From Kitagawia praeruptora (Eukaryota; Streptophyta; Magnoliopsida; Apiales; Apiaceae): DNA of 64,000 nucleotides. Made by a program: the position numbers and the translations under genes. The stretch is taken from the NCBI GenBank assembly GCA_037693485.1, contig CM075350.1:64832001-64896000 (forward strand), read 5' to 3'. Below the pieces are notes generated by a model that was not told the origin of the DNA, did no database searches, and saw only the letters and a program-made list of their open reading frames with translations. How positions within the stretch are numbered: the first letter of the stretch is position 1; the number at the start of each line of letters is the position of its first letter. This document shows positions 1 to 10,528 of the stretch, one piece after another.

Positions 1-8
1 TCCCTACT

Positions 9-13
9 ATTAT
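9..13. repeat. Target-site duplication, left of solo LTR (ATTAT)
   Basis: ATTAT directly precedes the TG of the solo LTR and matches 4023-4027. Removing the LTR and one copy gives a sequence collinear with the intact intron at about 8049-8068 in element A. Confidence 0.85.
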
Positions 14-3000
14 TGTAAGAACCCAGGTTTTTGTAATAATTCTAAAATGATCATAAACGGTGATTGGTGGAGGTTATGTAAAGTTTTTAAGATCATATTA
101 TATGAATGAAGAAGTATTTATACTTTTATGGATAAAGTATCGTTGTACCAAGAAGAAAGGGAATGTAGAAACTGTCAGATTACGTAGATTTTCATTTTTA
201 TTAAAAATTGGTATAAATATGGGATATTGAGGTTAAGAAAATCTTTAAGCTAAGTTAAATACCAAGGCAAGAAATTATGTAATTTATTAGAAGAATTTCA
301 AAGGCAAATGTTCAAGAACGATGAAAGAAATTTCTACGCGACGAAACGCTTTTACAAGAAAATCTATAAACTTGCATATGGAATTAAATGGTAAGCATTG
401 GTTGATTAATAGGTGAGTAATATACCTGCAATTTACCATGTGATAGCCATGCAAGCCATGCAAGACAAGGAGCATTGGATGCTAATCAAATAAGACAAGT
501 TATGATAATTTAAATCAAGCATTGTATACCATTTTTGGGACAAATTGCCAATTACCTTTCTTTTGCAAAATCACTTTGGAGATTACCTTGGGTAATTGAT
601 AAGTGCTGAAGTATGATTGATATATATCAATTATACATATCATTTTATCAATTACATAAGAAAAGATAGCAAAAGCTCTCCCCCTCCATTTTCTCTATTT
701 TCGGCCAAAAACAGAGCAGCCACTTCAACCTGCCATAACTCCCTCATTTCTCAATGAAATTTAGTGTTCTATAGCTTTCTGGAAAGGTATTGAGATGCTC
801 TACAACTCTTATTCAGGAGCCTCGTTCAGATAGGGAAGGTAAGACCCTCGTTTTTCCAGTTCTTTCAAGAGTGGTGATGCTGACTACGAAAATTTTAAAC
901 TTGGTTGTTTAGGTCTTGAAGATTAAAGGTTGTTAAAGCTATCTAAGGTGTTTTTAAGGAAAGTCAAGCTTGGTTAAGGTTGTTAAGACTCCAAGGAAGG
1001 TAAAACACTCACACCCACCTTAAACCTTATGAGCTATAAGTTGATTTGAAAGGTTGATGCAAGTATGTACATGTTTAAGGGGATTGTGATGTTTTAAACT
1101 TTATAAGTATGTGTAAAATTTTGGATAGTGATAAATGGATGTTACCACTGGTTTTATAGATCCTTGATGATGTTTATATGATCTTGATGGTGTGTGGTTG
1201 AATTAAGTGGTTAGATGGAGTTCATGGAATTTGGAAATGTTCGGTTTATTGTCGTTATAATGTCGAAATTTCATTGGATCATTTGAGCAGTAATACCGAA
1301 TTCAACAAATGTTTTCTTGGTAAGTTTTTGGCCATAAACCAGTAGGAATTGTTTTGTAGTTTGTTTTGACACCAAGATCATGTGATTACGATTTACGGTT
1401 TATGAGATATGCTCGTTTTAGTGAAACCGGTTAAAACGGACGAATCGTTAAGATGGACTGACTTTACCAAGTCAAACGAGCCCTTTAAAAATGGTCTGTG
1501 ATTATGAAATTTTTACAGGGGTTAACTTAGTCAGTGGTTAAGTCCCTGTAAAAATTTGAAGACAAAAGGCTTAATTTTCGATTTTATAGAAATGTTTAAG
1601 TCAAGAATGCGCATGAGAACCCACTGCAGAAAGAAGCTATATTTAGAGCAACAATTGAGATATTAAAAAGATGTTCTTAATTATGAAATTTGGATGAAAA
1701 ATCCTCTGGACAGTTAAGAAGAAGTGAGAAAAAGAATTTCATGAAAAAGTTTATTTTTCAATTTTATAGAATTTTTCGAATCGAAGTCGCGCAAGTGAAA
1801 AACTCTTTTAGGGGACGATACGAGACAAACTTTAGTTTCGTTGAAAATGACCTTTAACGAAAGTCGTTACGAGACCAATAATTACCCAAAAGTGGTTAAA
1901 GGATATCATAGACGTATAATAAGCCAAACGTGTAATAAGGATGTATGGTTACGAAGTTGTGTCTTTACGTGAATAGTCGATTTGACGGGATTGTTTAACG
2001 AACTAACCGAACCTTATTGGTTGTTATAGATCATCGCACTAGAGGCATAACCCAGACTATTCCGACACGATCAGACAAGTTTTCGAAACTTGTATTTCAA
2101 GTATTTTCAAACTGTTGTTGTTGTGGTATAAATGCTACGAACTGCTTGATAGTATTTTTGTGAATCAGCATATGATGTATGGTTATTTACGTGGGTTTAT
2201 ACACCTGTTAAGTATGTATGTATGCATATACTCTTATATATATGTATACGATGATGTGTTACAAGTTCCCAGTAGAGTATAATAATACCTTTTCGTAGTA
2301 AGGGAGTCGGAGATATTTCGTCCAGATAAGGACATAAAAACCCGGAAGTCTCCGGAGATGATATATGACGTATAGTTCGTTTTAAAAATAATCCAATAAA
2401 TATAAATTGGATATTTTCGGATTAAAATTCCTTTGATGATATTAATAAATATTATTTGAATATTTATTAATAATTTGAATATTATTTTCATATTGAGAAT
2501 AGTCTGAAGGTTTATTTATTTAATAAATATTATTTAAATATTTATTAAATATTCTAAGTTTATTATTTATTTAATAAATATTATTTGAATATTTATTAAA
2601 TATTCCAGGATGATTTACAAATTATATTATTATTTTAAAAGTTATTTAAAAATTTTAAAAGTATTTTAAATATTTTCTGAACGTCGGAAAAGTATTTAAA
2701 AATAGGACGGGTTCCCATTTCTTCATGGACTATAGCTACACTCATCGAAAAAGTATCGCTACTTCACTCAACTTATCAAAACTCGGGAACCCAAGGTTTT
2801 GGGAGCTAGTATTAATTATTTTCTCCCTTCGCTACCAACAAGAAATGCACCCTACCTAGTAAGGAGGGGCTCAGGTTTGACTAAACACTCAAAACTCCGA
2901 CCAACTCCCAAGTTATGTTGATGAGGCGATTCTTAGTAATCGAAATCTGTTGACTAAAGTCAACCCACACATCAGAGTTACTTCCTCAATTACTCATGGA

Positions 3001-4022
3001 AGTAAAGGTAGTAATGATTATTAAACCAGTCGTCAAGCTTTGTGCTTGGGGGAAACTGAATTAAATTCTGTTCCTACGATGCATAGAATTCTCTAAGGGA
3101 TTGGAGGAAGAGGGGACATCGCCTTCGAGCGTAGTCCAAATGATAAGGCCCATATGCGGTCAGGGTGCAACCCGATAAGGGAACGTCGTCCTTCTACTAG
3201 TAGAGAAGCAGAGGCACGGTATATTGGCTGATCACCAAATATCGTGGAAGAGGCTCCAGCATAATCCCATTCTTCCAATTGGAATTGTATTGCAACACTG
3301 TAATAAAAGCCTAGGTGCTCAGTTACCGATAGTGTTGACAGAATGATGAACTATTCAAAGTACCTCAGAAATTCTTCGTTATATTTCTGGATAAAGAATG
3401 AAAATGTTTAAGGATAATACAATGTCAGTATACGATATTTTTTTACGGTTTACGTTAACAAAAGTACTTTGAAAACTATTATTATATGGCTGAGCTATAT
3501 TGCTCACTCTTGCTTTTCTTTTATATATACCACCACACAACAACAGATAAGCATGGCAAGAACAAGTCAGACCCCCCGCAAAAGTGTGCTAACCGGTCAG
3601 CAGTATAGGAGACTATTTACGAGGCAGGTGTCGAGGTCACACCCAGCAGCATTACCACAGGTGAGCAGACTAAGTTGGATAGGTTTGCAGCTTAGGTTGG
3701 TTAGGTTTATTTACAAGCATGACTTGTGTAAGCTTCTGAAAACCAAACCGTATTGTGGCTGTAGATGCCGCCTTAGATGGTAATCCTTTTAATTTGAACT
3801 TTTAAGATTATGACAATTTGGGTTTGTAATATCTATTTCAAGATGGTTGTAATAACTCAGTAACATTTTAATTTCGTCTCTGAGCCTATAATCTGTAAAT
3901 GTTATGTTTGACTGAGGGGTCACAGCATGCAGAAAGGAAGATTGAGAGTAATGTTTATTAAAATGGGAATTAAGGATTTAGTGACAGCCTGGATCTCCGA
4001 CCCCGGATCTAGGGGTGTTACA
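14..4022. mobile_element. 4-kb solo LTR, probably Tekay/Del-type chromovirus
   Basis: The segment begins TGTAAGAACCC and ends GGGGTGTTACA, and is flanked on both sides by the 5-bp direct repeat ATTAT (9-13 and 4023-4027). It has no primer-binding site, polypurine tract or gag-pol coding sequence, so it is a single LTR left by LTR-LTR recombination. The GACAGCCTGG...GGTGTTACA type of ending, and a stretch near 3480-3545 with CTCACTCTTGCTT and CACCACACAACAACAG, resemble LTRs of the Tekay/Del group; that assignment is by recollection. The interior is AT-rich and holds only short chance ORFs. It sits inside the intron of B's antisense gene. Confidence 0.85.
2441..2600. repeat. Three AT-only inverted repeats in the solo LTR
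   Basis: Three related hairpins lie at 2441-2471, about 2518-2548 and about 2570-2600. Each has 13-bp complementary arms (for example TTTAATAAATATT with AATATTTATTAAA) around a 5-nt ATTTG or ATTTA loop. They probably arose by local duplication of one palindrome. No function can be assigned. Confidence 0.7.
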
Positions 4023-4027
4023 ATTAT
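4023..4027. repeat. Target-site duplication, right of solo LTR (ATTAT)
   Basis: ATTAT directly follows the terminal CA of the solo LTR and matches 9-13. Confidence 0.85.
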
Positions 4028-4115
4028 GCCTTCTTTTCTATTATTATACATCTGCACTTTCACCTGCTTACTCTGTATATAAATCTCTAATATTTTCTTG
4101 TATTTTCTTTTGCAG
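4028..4115 (+). other. 3' part of the coding intron of B's antisense gene
   Basis: This stretch is collinear with the last part of the 110-bp intron in A (8044-8153) and ends in the same TTTTGCAG acceptor. The 5' part of the intron is at 1-13, separated by the solo LTR. Confidence 0.8.
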
Positions 4116-5098
4116 ATATGGCTCCAAAAGCCCCATCATTTATCAAAAGGTCCAAGAACGTGGATGAGATCTTCAAGACTGAAACTAAGGAGGTTCCGCT
4201 GAATGCAACTCCTATTAATCAAATTCCTGGCACTCCTGCTTCCCAAACTACTCATTCTGGTTCTTCAAAGAGGAAGTTTGCTCAGTCAACTCTTGACCTC
4301 TCAGCAGCTCCCCAGACTCACTCGTCAAGGAAAAGCAAAGCAGTGAAAACCGACCCTGATCAATCCTCCAATTTGTTCAAGGACATGATTGACACCCATG
4401 TTCCTACAGAGACGATATCTGCCTGGAGTAAGATGAGTTCTACTGAAGCCATGCACGCCATGAGATTTGCTACTGCTCAATCTGCTTTCTTTGCCCTTAG
4501 ATACTGCGACGAGTTTGCTGTAAAGACCCAATATGACCTCCAACTTCAAGGAGAGATTCGCAAACTCAAAACAGAACTAGCTACTAGTGAGGATAAGGCA
4601 AACATTACCACTGTGGCTGTCAAAAATGCAAAGATTGTGGAGACCTCTTTAAGAAATGAGAAAATTGAACTTCAAGGTCAAGTCAAGATCCTTAAGGACG
4701 AGAAACTGTCGATGCTGGAAAGAACCAATGAACTGGAAGCTCAGGTGGACGCCTTGAATGCTGCTGCTGAAGTTGTGAAGTCATCCATACTTATCAAGGA
4801 GAAGGCCAGATATGACGAAGGCTATGATGAAGGTCTTAATGACTACATACGTTCCACATGGGAGAAGATGCCCAATATAGACTGGTCCCTCCTGGGTGAA
4901 GACGTAGTGGGGATGATCAAAGATTTCGAGAAGAAAGCTACAGCCCCACAAGACTCTGTACCTCCCGTACCATCGGTTGAGAGGCCTCTTGGTTTCAACC
5001 TTGAGGCTGCAGAGGTTCTTGCCCCTGAAGCTGCTCGGTCTGTCCTTCCAACACCTCCTATTATCACCAAGGATTCCGATGAAGTTCCTCCTTCGTAA
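4116..5098 (+). CDS. Antisense gene of element B, exon 2 (partial gene)
   Basis: The exon follows the acceptor TTTTGCAG and encodes 326 residues from MAPKAPSF onward with no stop, closely matching exon 2 in A and C. It opens with a basic, Ser/Thr-rich part (SSKRKF, SSRKSK). A long heptad-like coiled coil follows (QLQGEIRKLKTEL to ELEAQVDALNAAAEVV), then YDEGYDEG and an acidic, proline-rich tail. Exon 1 should lie left of the window. The 4-kb insertion would make the intron about 4.1 kb, so splicing may be impaired although both exons could remain intact. The frame stays open even though gag-pol of the same element has five stops. The biochemical role is unknown. Confidence 0.75.
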
Positions 5099-5194
5099 GC
5101 TCAACCAACTCTTTTAAAAGCTTTTATAATATGATAACTTTTGATGAGGTCGCGGGCTCCTCGTAACGCCTCGCAAGATGTAATTCTGAATTTG

Positions 5195-5199
5195 GTTTC
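5195..5199. repeat. Target-site duplication, left of element A (GTTTC)
   Basis: GTTTC precedes the LTR and matches 17966-17970. The joined flanks reproduce the uninterrupted TTGGTTTC...ATGGCCTTCG found at 9197-9222 in A itself. Confidence 0.9.
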
Positions 5200-6044
5200 T
5201 GTTGATGAGTGGATTTCGTAATCAACTTATATGAGGTTTACAGGTAGTTGTTTAGGCTAACGATCAACTGTTCTACGAAAAAGGTTTGGGTTGTGTTTGT
5301 GGGGGTTGAGCTGAGCTCGAGGGTATCTCCAATAATCTCAGGTGCCTTTAGAGAAAATTAGAGAACTTAATGCGTCGTACCCTGAGGTGCCTACGTACCC
5401 TTGTATTTATAGGGATCAAGCTCACGTAGTTCTAATATGATTCTGTCTCTTACTGGAATAGCTGTTGTTCGGTCACCTAGTTCGTGTAGGACTCAGGTTC
5501 CTTTAGAGCCTTTCACGAACTAGTTTGGCTAAGTAGAGTAGAACTCGAGTTCGTCCCCCACTTGTGATTCTCTCATTGGTTAGAGTTATTCTAGGATCAT
5601 CTGCGCCCTAGAATCATACTCAGGTACCAATTCGTTTATCTGTTCTAGATGGCTTCTAGAACTTTCTGTTGGCAACTCGTAGGAACCTGGTGCTCAGGAA
5701 CCTACATTTCAGGAGCCTGTTTCTCAGGGACCTCCTTATTTCGGGACATATCACTTAGGGACCTCCCTTTTGGTGTCAATACCTGCACAAATAACAAACT
5801 GGTTAGACTGGATAACTCTTCATATGCTTTTATCACCTCTATGGCTGTTGCTGTGCTAATTCGAACTCCTCGGCTGGGAGGAACCTGGTCTTCGAGTGCT
5901 CAACTCAGCTTCCTGACCATTGGGAACCTCCTAATACTCATACTTCCTTATTCATTTCTTCTATTTGATCTTCATAACTCGTACTGGATCAATCTTCTGG
6001 CTTAATGGGCCTAAATCTAGCCCATGGAGATTTTGGGCACAACA
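5200..6044 (-). repeat. Element A 3' LTR
   Basis: In plus orientation it starts TGTTGATGAGTGG and ends TTGGGCACAACA, so on the element's strand it runs TG to CA. It is followed on the plus side by the polypurine-tract complement. It appears identical to the 3' LTR of C (18801-19645) and differs from its own 5' LTR at about 5623 (G against A) and at two further sites. The element-strand TATAAATA box is also present here. Confidence 0.95.
5679..5738. repeat. 15-bp tandem repeat in the LTR U3 region
   Basis: Four contiguous 15-bp units share the core AGGNACCT or AGGAGCCT: GTAGGAACCTGGTGC, TCAGGAACCTACATT, TCAGGAGCCTGTTTC and TCAGGGACCTCCTTA. The same array is in every LTR of A and C (for example 17600-17659) and in altered form in B. 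Its location in U3 makes a promoter role possible, but this is inference. Confidence 0.7.
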
Positions 6045-6087
6045 AGTACCCCCCGGTTCCTTGAAATCATGTAATGTGAAAGGAACC
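6045..6087 (-). promoter_or_regulatory. Polypurine tract and adjacent hairpin, element A
   Basis: On the element strand a run of six G and then TACT directly precede the 3' LTR, the expected position of the plus-strand primer. Just upstream of the G run is an 8-bp inverted repeat, GGTTCCTT (6055-6062) with AAGGAACC (6080-6087), enclosing 17 nt. A similar G-run and hairpin pair occurs at 10781-10824. Confidence 0.7.
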
Positions 6088-6523
6088 TATTCTAATTCTT
6101 CGATCAAAAGTTTAATGTTAACCCATCCTGGTAACAATATCTCGCTTCAACATTGTATATCCAAGCCTACTTGAGCTAGCTCGGTATAGGAAACAGGACA
6201 TAGAATATTTTCAGCTTGATATAATAGTAAGCTTCCTTTGTATTAGGGAACCTGTTACTTCTACTTCATGTTTGCATTCGACTTCTCAGAGAATCTAACT
6301 TGTCACTCAACTTCATGCCTCTTTAAATTTAATAATTTAAAAATCTATAGGAAGAGATAATTGATTGACAGCTGGAGATAATTCAAAGTTCGAATTGGAC
6401 TTATCACTTACCAAAGCTGTAGTTAATGCATGAGTTCCCAAGGTTCACACGCCTTTTACACATGTACCTCTTCGTTTTTACCGCTCCACTAATGCTCTGA
6501 CGCGTGTACGGAGCTGTCTTGAT

Positions 6524-6530
6524 TATATAA
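6524..6530 (+). promoter_or_regulatory. TATA box of the antisense gene, element A
   Basis: TATATAA lies about 140 bp upstream of the leader-intron donor. It is followed by a C/T- and A-rich stretch (CTCCAAAACCC, then GAGAGAGAAG) typical of a plant 5' UTR. The 6088-6523 segment between the PPT hairpin and this box has no ORF of note and is the likely upstream region. An ACGCGT motif lies near 6500. Confidence 0.6.
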
Positions 6531-6665
6531 ACGCACTTCTAACTCCAAGTCTAGTTTTTACCTTTACCAAATATCCTCCAAAACCCTTAGAGAGAGAAGA
6601 AGAAAAAAAGTCCGACGGTCACTTACTCAATCCAAACTCTCCGTCGCCGCTTTCTTCTAATTAAG

Positions 6666-7076
6666 GTATGACTTGCTTTCTTTCTGCTCTTTTGACTTCA
6701 TTTCGTACCGTCTACACTTTCGTGTCTTGCATGTCGATGTTCTTCGTTTATGGTCTTTATATGTATGCGTTCGTATCTATCTTTCACATTCCATGCTTTT
6801 CATACGACTTGTTCACCACACCTTGTTTGTTTGGTCATCAATTTACAGTTTTGTAACCCTGGTTTCCCTGGGATCTGATATTATTTATTCACATTCTGTA
6901 CACTCGTGTTTTCGACTTATACTGTAGTCGATATGAGTCGTTTTAATGGTGCGTAGCTTTTGTGTAATTCACTGACTACCCTGTGTCTCATAGTTATGTC
7001 TATCCAAGAACTTTAGAACCACTATTTCTCTTTTAGAAGACTCAAAACCTGATTTTTCTCCGTCTGTCTTTTGCAG
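6666..7076 (+). other. Leader intron of the antisense gene, element A
   Basis: A strong donor (AAG|GTATGA, 6666) and acceptor (TCTTTTGCAG|ATG, ending 7076) bound 411 bp of T-rich intron-like sequence. The acceptor directly abuts the start codon. Confidence 0.65.
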
Positions 7077-9130
7077 ATGTCCTCTGATTCTACACATTCT
7101 GACCACTTATCTTCAATTCAACCTTCTATGATGCCAATAGGGGAAAGAACTAGGTCTAGGGTTGTTGTTCCAGACATTGATGAACCTGGAAATATCCTTC
7201 TCAAACCTTCGACCTTACCCTCTACAAATCTTCCTACCCCTTCCTTTGTAGATTTGGGGGATGATTGGCCCTCTGACGGTGAGGAAGTGTCTAAGCCTGA
7301 TCATAGTTTGATCCCAGATCCTGATTTTGATAACGAAGTGTCCGTTGAAAGTGAGTTGTATAAGCAAGAAATTGTACCTTTCTGTGAAAAAATGGATTCT
7401 CTTATGACCTTGACTAGGTTAGAGAAATTGTATGAGGAATGTGTTCGTCCATCCTGCTCCATTGTTATCCCTAAACCAGGTGAGAGAGCTCATAAGTTTG
7501 ATACCAAGATACCTGATCGAGGTATTCCAAATGTTGTAACCTCTGTTGCCTTCTTCAAAGTTGGTGTATACTTCCCTCTGCATCCTTTCCTGAGAGAGGT
7601 TCTTGACTTCTATGGCTTGGCCCCTCTCCAATTGACACCTAACTCATATAGGTTAGCCATTAGTACCTACATTCTGTACACTAGCATGTTTACAACCCCA
7701 CTATCTGCACATGAATTAGGTTACTTCTTCAGATTGAAGGACACTGGGAAGGGTTCTGGTTGCTTCTATCTGACTGCCTGGCCTAGTCATCAAGGCCAAT
7801 GTATAAAAGGTGTTAAACAGAACTTTGATCAATGGCAAGAGCAGTTCCTTTACTGCTTTGATTGTCCCTCTATCCGCTTTGAATTCAATTGCCGCCCATT
7901 AATTCCAAAACAGACTATTCTCACTGGAGCTTGCTTAATGAGAGCTAAAGAGGCTTTGAAGCATTCTTCGACCATAAGAGATTGTATGATCCTATTGACC
8001 CCTGATAATTTATCTGCCCTAGGTTTTATACCCTCAGCTTCTGGTATGAGTTCCCCTGTTGTTGTCCTTTCTTTTCTATTGTTATACATCTGTACTCTTA
8101 CCTGCTTATTCTGTATATAAATCTCTGATACTTTCTTGTATTTTCTTTCGCAGATATGGCTCCAAAAGCCCCATCGTTTATCAAGAGGTCCAAGAACGTG
8201 GATGAGATCTTCAGGACTGAAACTAAGGAGGTTCCGCTGAGTGCAACTCCTATTAATCAAATTCCTGGCACTCCTGCTTCCCAAACTACTCATTCTGGTT
8301 CTTCAAAGAGGAAATTTGCTCAGACAACTCTTGACCTCTCAGCAGCTCCTCAGACTCGCTCGTCAAGGAAAAGCAAAGCAGTGAAAACCGACCCTGATCA
8401 ATCCTCCAACTTGTTCAAGGACATGATTGACACCCATGTTCCTACAGAGACGATAGTTGCCTGGAGTAAGATGAATTCTACTGAAGCCATGCACGCCATG
8501 AGATTTGCTACTGCTCAATCTGCTTTCTTTGCTCTCAGATACTGCGACGAGTTTGCTGTAAAGACCCAATATGACCTTCAACTTCAAGGAGAGATTCGCA
8601 AACTCAAAACAGAGCTAGCTGCTAGTGAGGATAAGGCAAACATTGCCACTGCGGCTGTCAGAAATGCCAAGATTGTGGAGACCTCTTTAAAAGATGAGAA
8701 AATCGAACTTCAAGGTCAGGTCAAGATCCTTAGGGACGAGAAACTGTCGATGTTGGAAAGAAACAATGAACTGGAAGCCCAAGTGGATGCCTTGAATGCT
8801 GCTGCTGAAGTTGTGAAGTCATCCATACTTATCAAGGAGAAGGCCAGATATGATGAAGGCTATGATGAAGGTATTAATGACTACATACATTCCACATGGG
8901 AGAAGATGCCCAATATAGACTGGTCCCTCCTGGGTGAAGACGTAGTAGGGATGATCAAAGATTTTGAGGAGAAAGCTGCTGCTGCAAACTCTGTACCTCC
9001 CGTGAAAACGGTTGAGAGGTCTCCGGGTGCCACTCTTGAGACTGCAGAGATTCCTGCTCCTGACGTTGCTCCAACCACTCTTCCACCTTCCTCAGCCATC
9101 GAAGAATCTAATAAAGTATCTTCTGCTTAA
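7077..9130 (+). CDS. Antisense accessory gene of element A: PF04195-like domain plus coiled coil (two coding exons)
   Basis: The start is the ATG right after the leader-intron acceptor. Exon 1 (7077-8043) ends at CTG|GTATGA. The 110-bp intron ends TTTCGCAG at 8153. Exon 2 is 8154-9130. The split codon G|AT restores a single frame of 647 residues. Residues about 150-225 (FPLHPFLREVL, LTPNSYRL) resemble the plant 'putative gypsy-type transposase' family PF04195, a family of unproven function found in retrotransposon antisense ORFs. Exon 2 has a basic stretch (KRKF, RKSK), a coiled coil at about residues 465-550 and an acidic tail. The gene converges on gag-pol from the opposite strand. An intron in this direction cannot be spliced from the genomic RNA, so it persists through transposition. 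The role is not known. Confidence 0.8.
8044..8153 (+). other. Coding intron of the antisense gene, element A
   Basis: GTATGAG donor and TTTCTTTCGCAG acceptor, 110 bp, phase 1. The reading frame would end shortly inside the intron (about 8120) if unspliced, giving a truncated 347-residue form. The same intron is in C and, interrupted by the solo LTR, in B. Confidence 0.75.
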
Positions 9131-9873
9131 AGTTTCATAAATTTTTTGAACTTTCCATAACTTTTCTTGAGGTTGCGGGCCCCTCGTAGTGCCTCGCGGG
9201 ATGTAATTTAACTTGGTTTCGATGGCCTTCGTGCCTTTAACTTTGGTTTGCCTAGGGTCCTTGTACCCTATAACTCTTTATGTTTCTAATGACTATTATC
9301 TACTTTTGCTATATCTCTTGCTCTTGCTTGCTCACGCCTAGTTTCTTAACTTGCATCTGTACTTAATACTGCACACCCCTTTTTTTTTAAAACTTCGTAG
9401 AATACTTTATCATCACGCTTCTTAAAAATTAATTAGTGTCCATACTTATACACCCAAGCTTACGTGGGATAACCCGTTGTAAGAAACAGGATGCATCCAT
9501 ACTTTCACTTATAATTTTCTCAAAATAACATGTAACTAAATACAGCTTACTTGCAGACTTGGAACCCTTTTTTGTTTATACTTCGAGACATGTATTCACC
9601 ACCGTAATCTGAACTGTAGTTTTCCTTAGAGATTCCTCCCAGATCTAAGCCAGGTTCCTTACAAAATATCTGATCAACTTTGTAAGCCTAAACACGTCTT
9701 TTCCTATGCTTCACTCAACATTGTCAGAGTCGCCTTTTAAACTATAAATCCTTTCTGATAACCTTAGATCCTAAATAATTTGACCAGGTTCCTCGACCCT
9801 TAAACCTGCAAAATAAACATAAAACAAAAGCTAGTTAAAGTTAGTAAAATTTCTTTTGTTTAATTCGGGTCAT

Positions 9874-10035
9874 CTCTTGGAAAGGTTGCCTGCTTGGCTC
9901 CCAATCCTAATCTCTAGGTCCCAACATGCCTCGAGGCCTGTTTGTTCCTTTTTTCTCCTGGAAAGGTAACCTGCTTGGTTCCCAATCCTATTCTCTAGGT
10001 CCCAACATGCCTCGAGGCATGTTGGTTCCTTTTTA
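9874..10035. repeat. 81-bp direct duplication, element A
   Basis: Two units start at 9874 (CTCTTGG) and 9955 (CTCCTGG), each containing a CTCTAGGTCCCAACATG block and CCTCGAGG. C has the same pair (23475-23636). B has a single unit at about 18475-18555, so the duplication arose in the A/C lineage. Confidence 0.75.
10002..10025. repeat. Perfect 24-bp palindrome, element A
   Basis: Arms CCAACATGCC and GGCATGTTGG meet around a central TCGA with no mismatch. The first unit of the 81-bp duplication carries a decayed version (GGCCTGTTTG arm). Intact versions occur in C (23603-23626) and in old element B (18524-18547). Confidence 0.85.
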
Positions 10036-10211
10036 TGCCTCGGGGCGATTCTAGGAACCTGTGTGCCGTTCTGGGAGTCCACACAGATTCCTCTTCTCCA
10101 TGTGTCAGGCTAGACATCTTATGAAGGTAAATGCTAAGGATTTTATCCCTTCTTCCCATGTGCCAAAGGCGGTTCCACATGAGGGAGAGCTTATTAGGCT
10201 TCTCTTTAAGG

Positions 10212-10277
10212 TGCCTTTTGTCAGGACTTTAGATGCCTTTTGTCAGGACTTTAGATGCCTTTTGTCAGGACTTTAAT
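10212..10277. repeat. 22-bp tandem triplication, element A
   Basis: Three units of TGCCTTTTGTCAGGACTTTA plus two bases lie head to tail. The equivalent array in B was the insertion site of element C. Confidence 0.85.
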
Positions 10278-10320
10278 TCACATGCTCAAGGAACTTGAGG
10301 CTTTTCAATCACATTTGCTC

Positions 10321-10528
10321 AGGAAGCTACCTGAGGCTTTTCTCGATGCCCAGGAAGCTACCTGGGACTTTTCTCGATGCCCAGGAAGCTACCTGGGACT
10401 TTGTTCAATGCCCAGGAAGCTACCTGGGACTTTGCTCAATGCCCAGGAAGCTACCTGGGACTTTGCTCAATGCCCAGGAAGCTACCTGGGACTTTTTCAA
10501 TGCTTGCTCGGGAAGCTGCCCAAGGCTT
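10321..10528. repeat. 31-bp palindromic minisatellite, element A (six units plus a degenerate one)
   Basis: Each unit contains CCCAGGAAGCTACCTGGG, a near-perfect palindrome: CCCAGG and CCTGGG arms around AAGCTA. Units are joined by ACTTTTCTCGATG or ACTTTGCTCAATG. Units start at 10321, 10352, 10383, 10414, 10445 and 10476, and a diverged copy (GGGAAGCTGCCC) ends the array. C has eight units and B nine. The array lies between the 3' ends of two convergent genes. Confidence 0.9.

Noticed and set aside
3093..3783. Short frames of 61 to 104 codons inside the solo LTR
   Set aside because: On opposite strands, without domains, in non-coding LTR sequence.
5649..6005. A 118-codon plus-strand frame repeated in all four A and C LTRs
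   Set aside because: Its conservation only reflects the youth of the LTRs. It is broken in the B LTR and has no recognisable domain.
7071..7076. Upstream TTG codon as the start of the antisense gene
   Set aside because: It lies inside the intron acceptor TTGCAG. The ATG at 7077 directly after the acceptor is the sensible start.
10321..10528. CRISPR-like regularly spaced palindromic repeat
   Set aside because: Units are head to tail with near-identical spacers, in a plant retrotransposon. There is no unique spacer and no cas gene.
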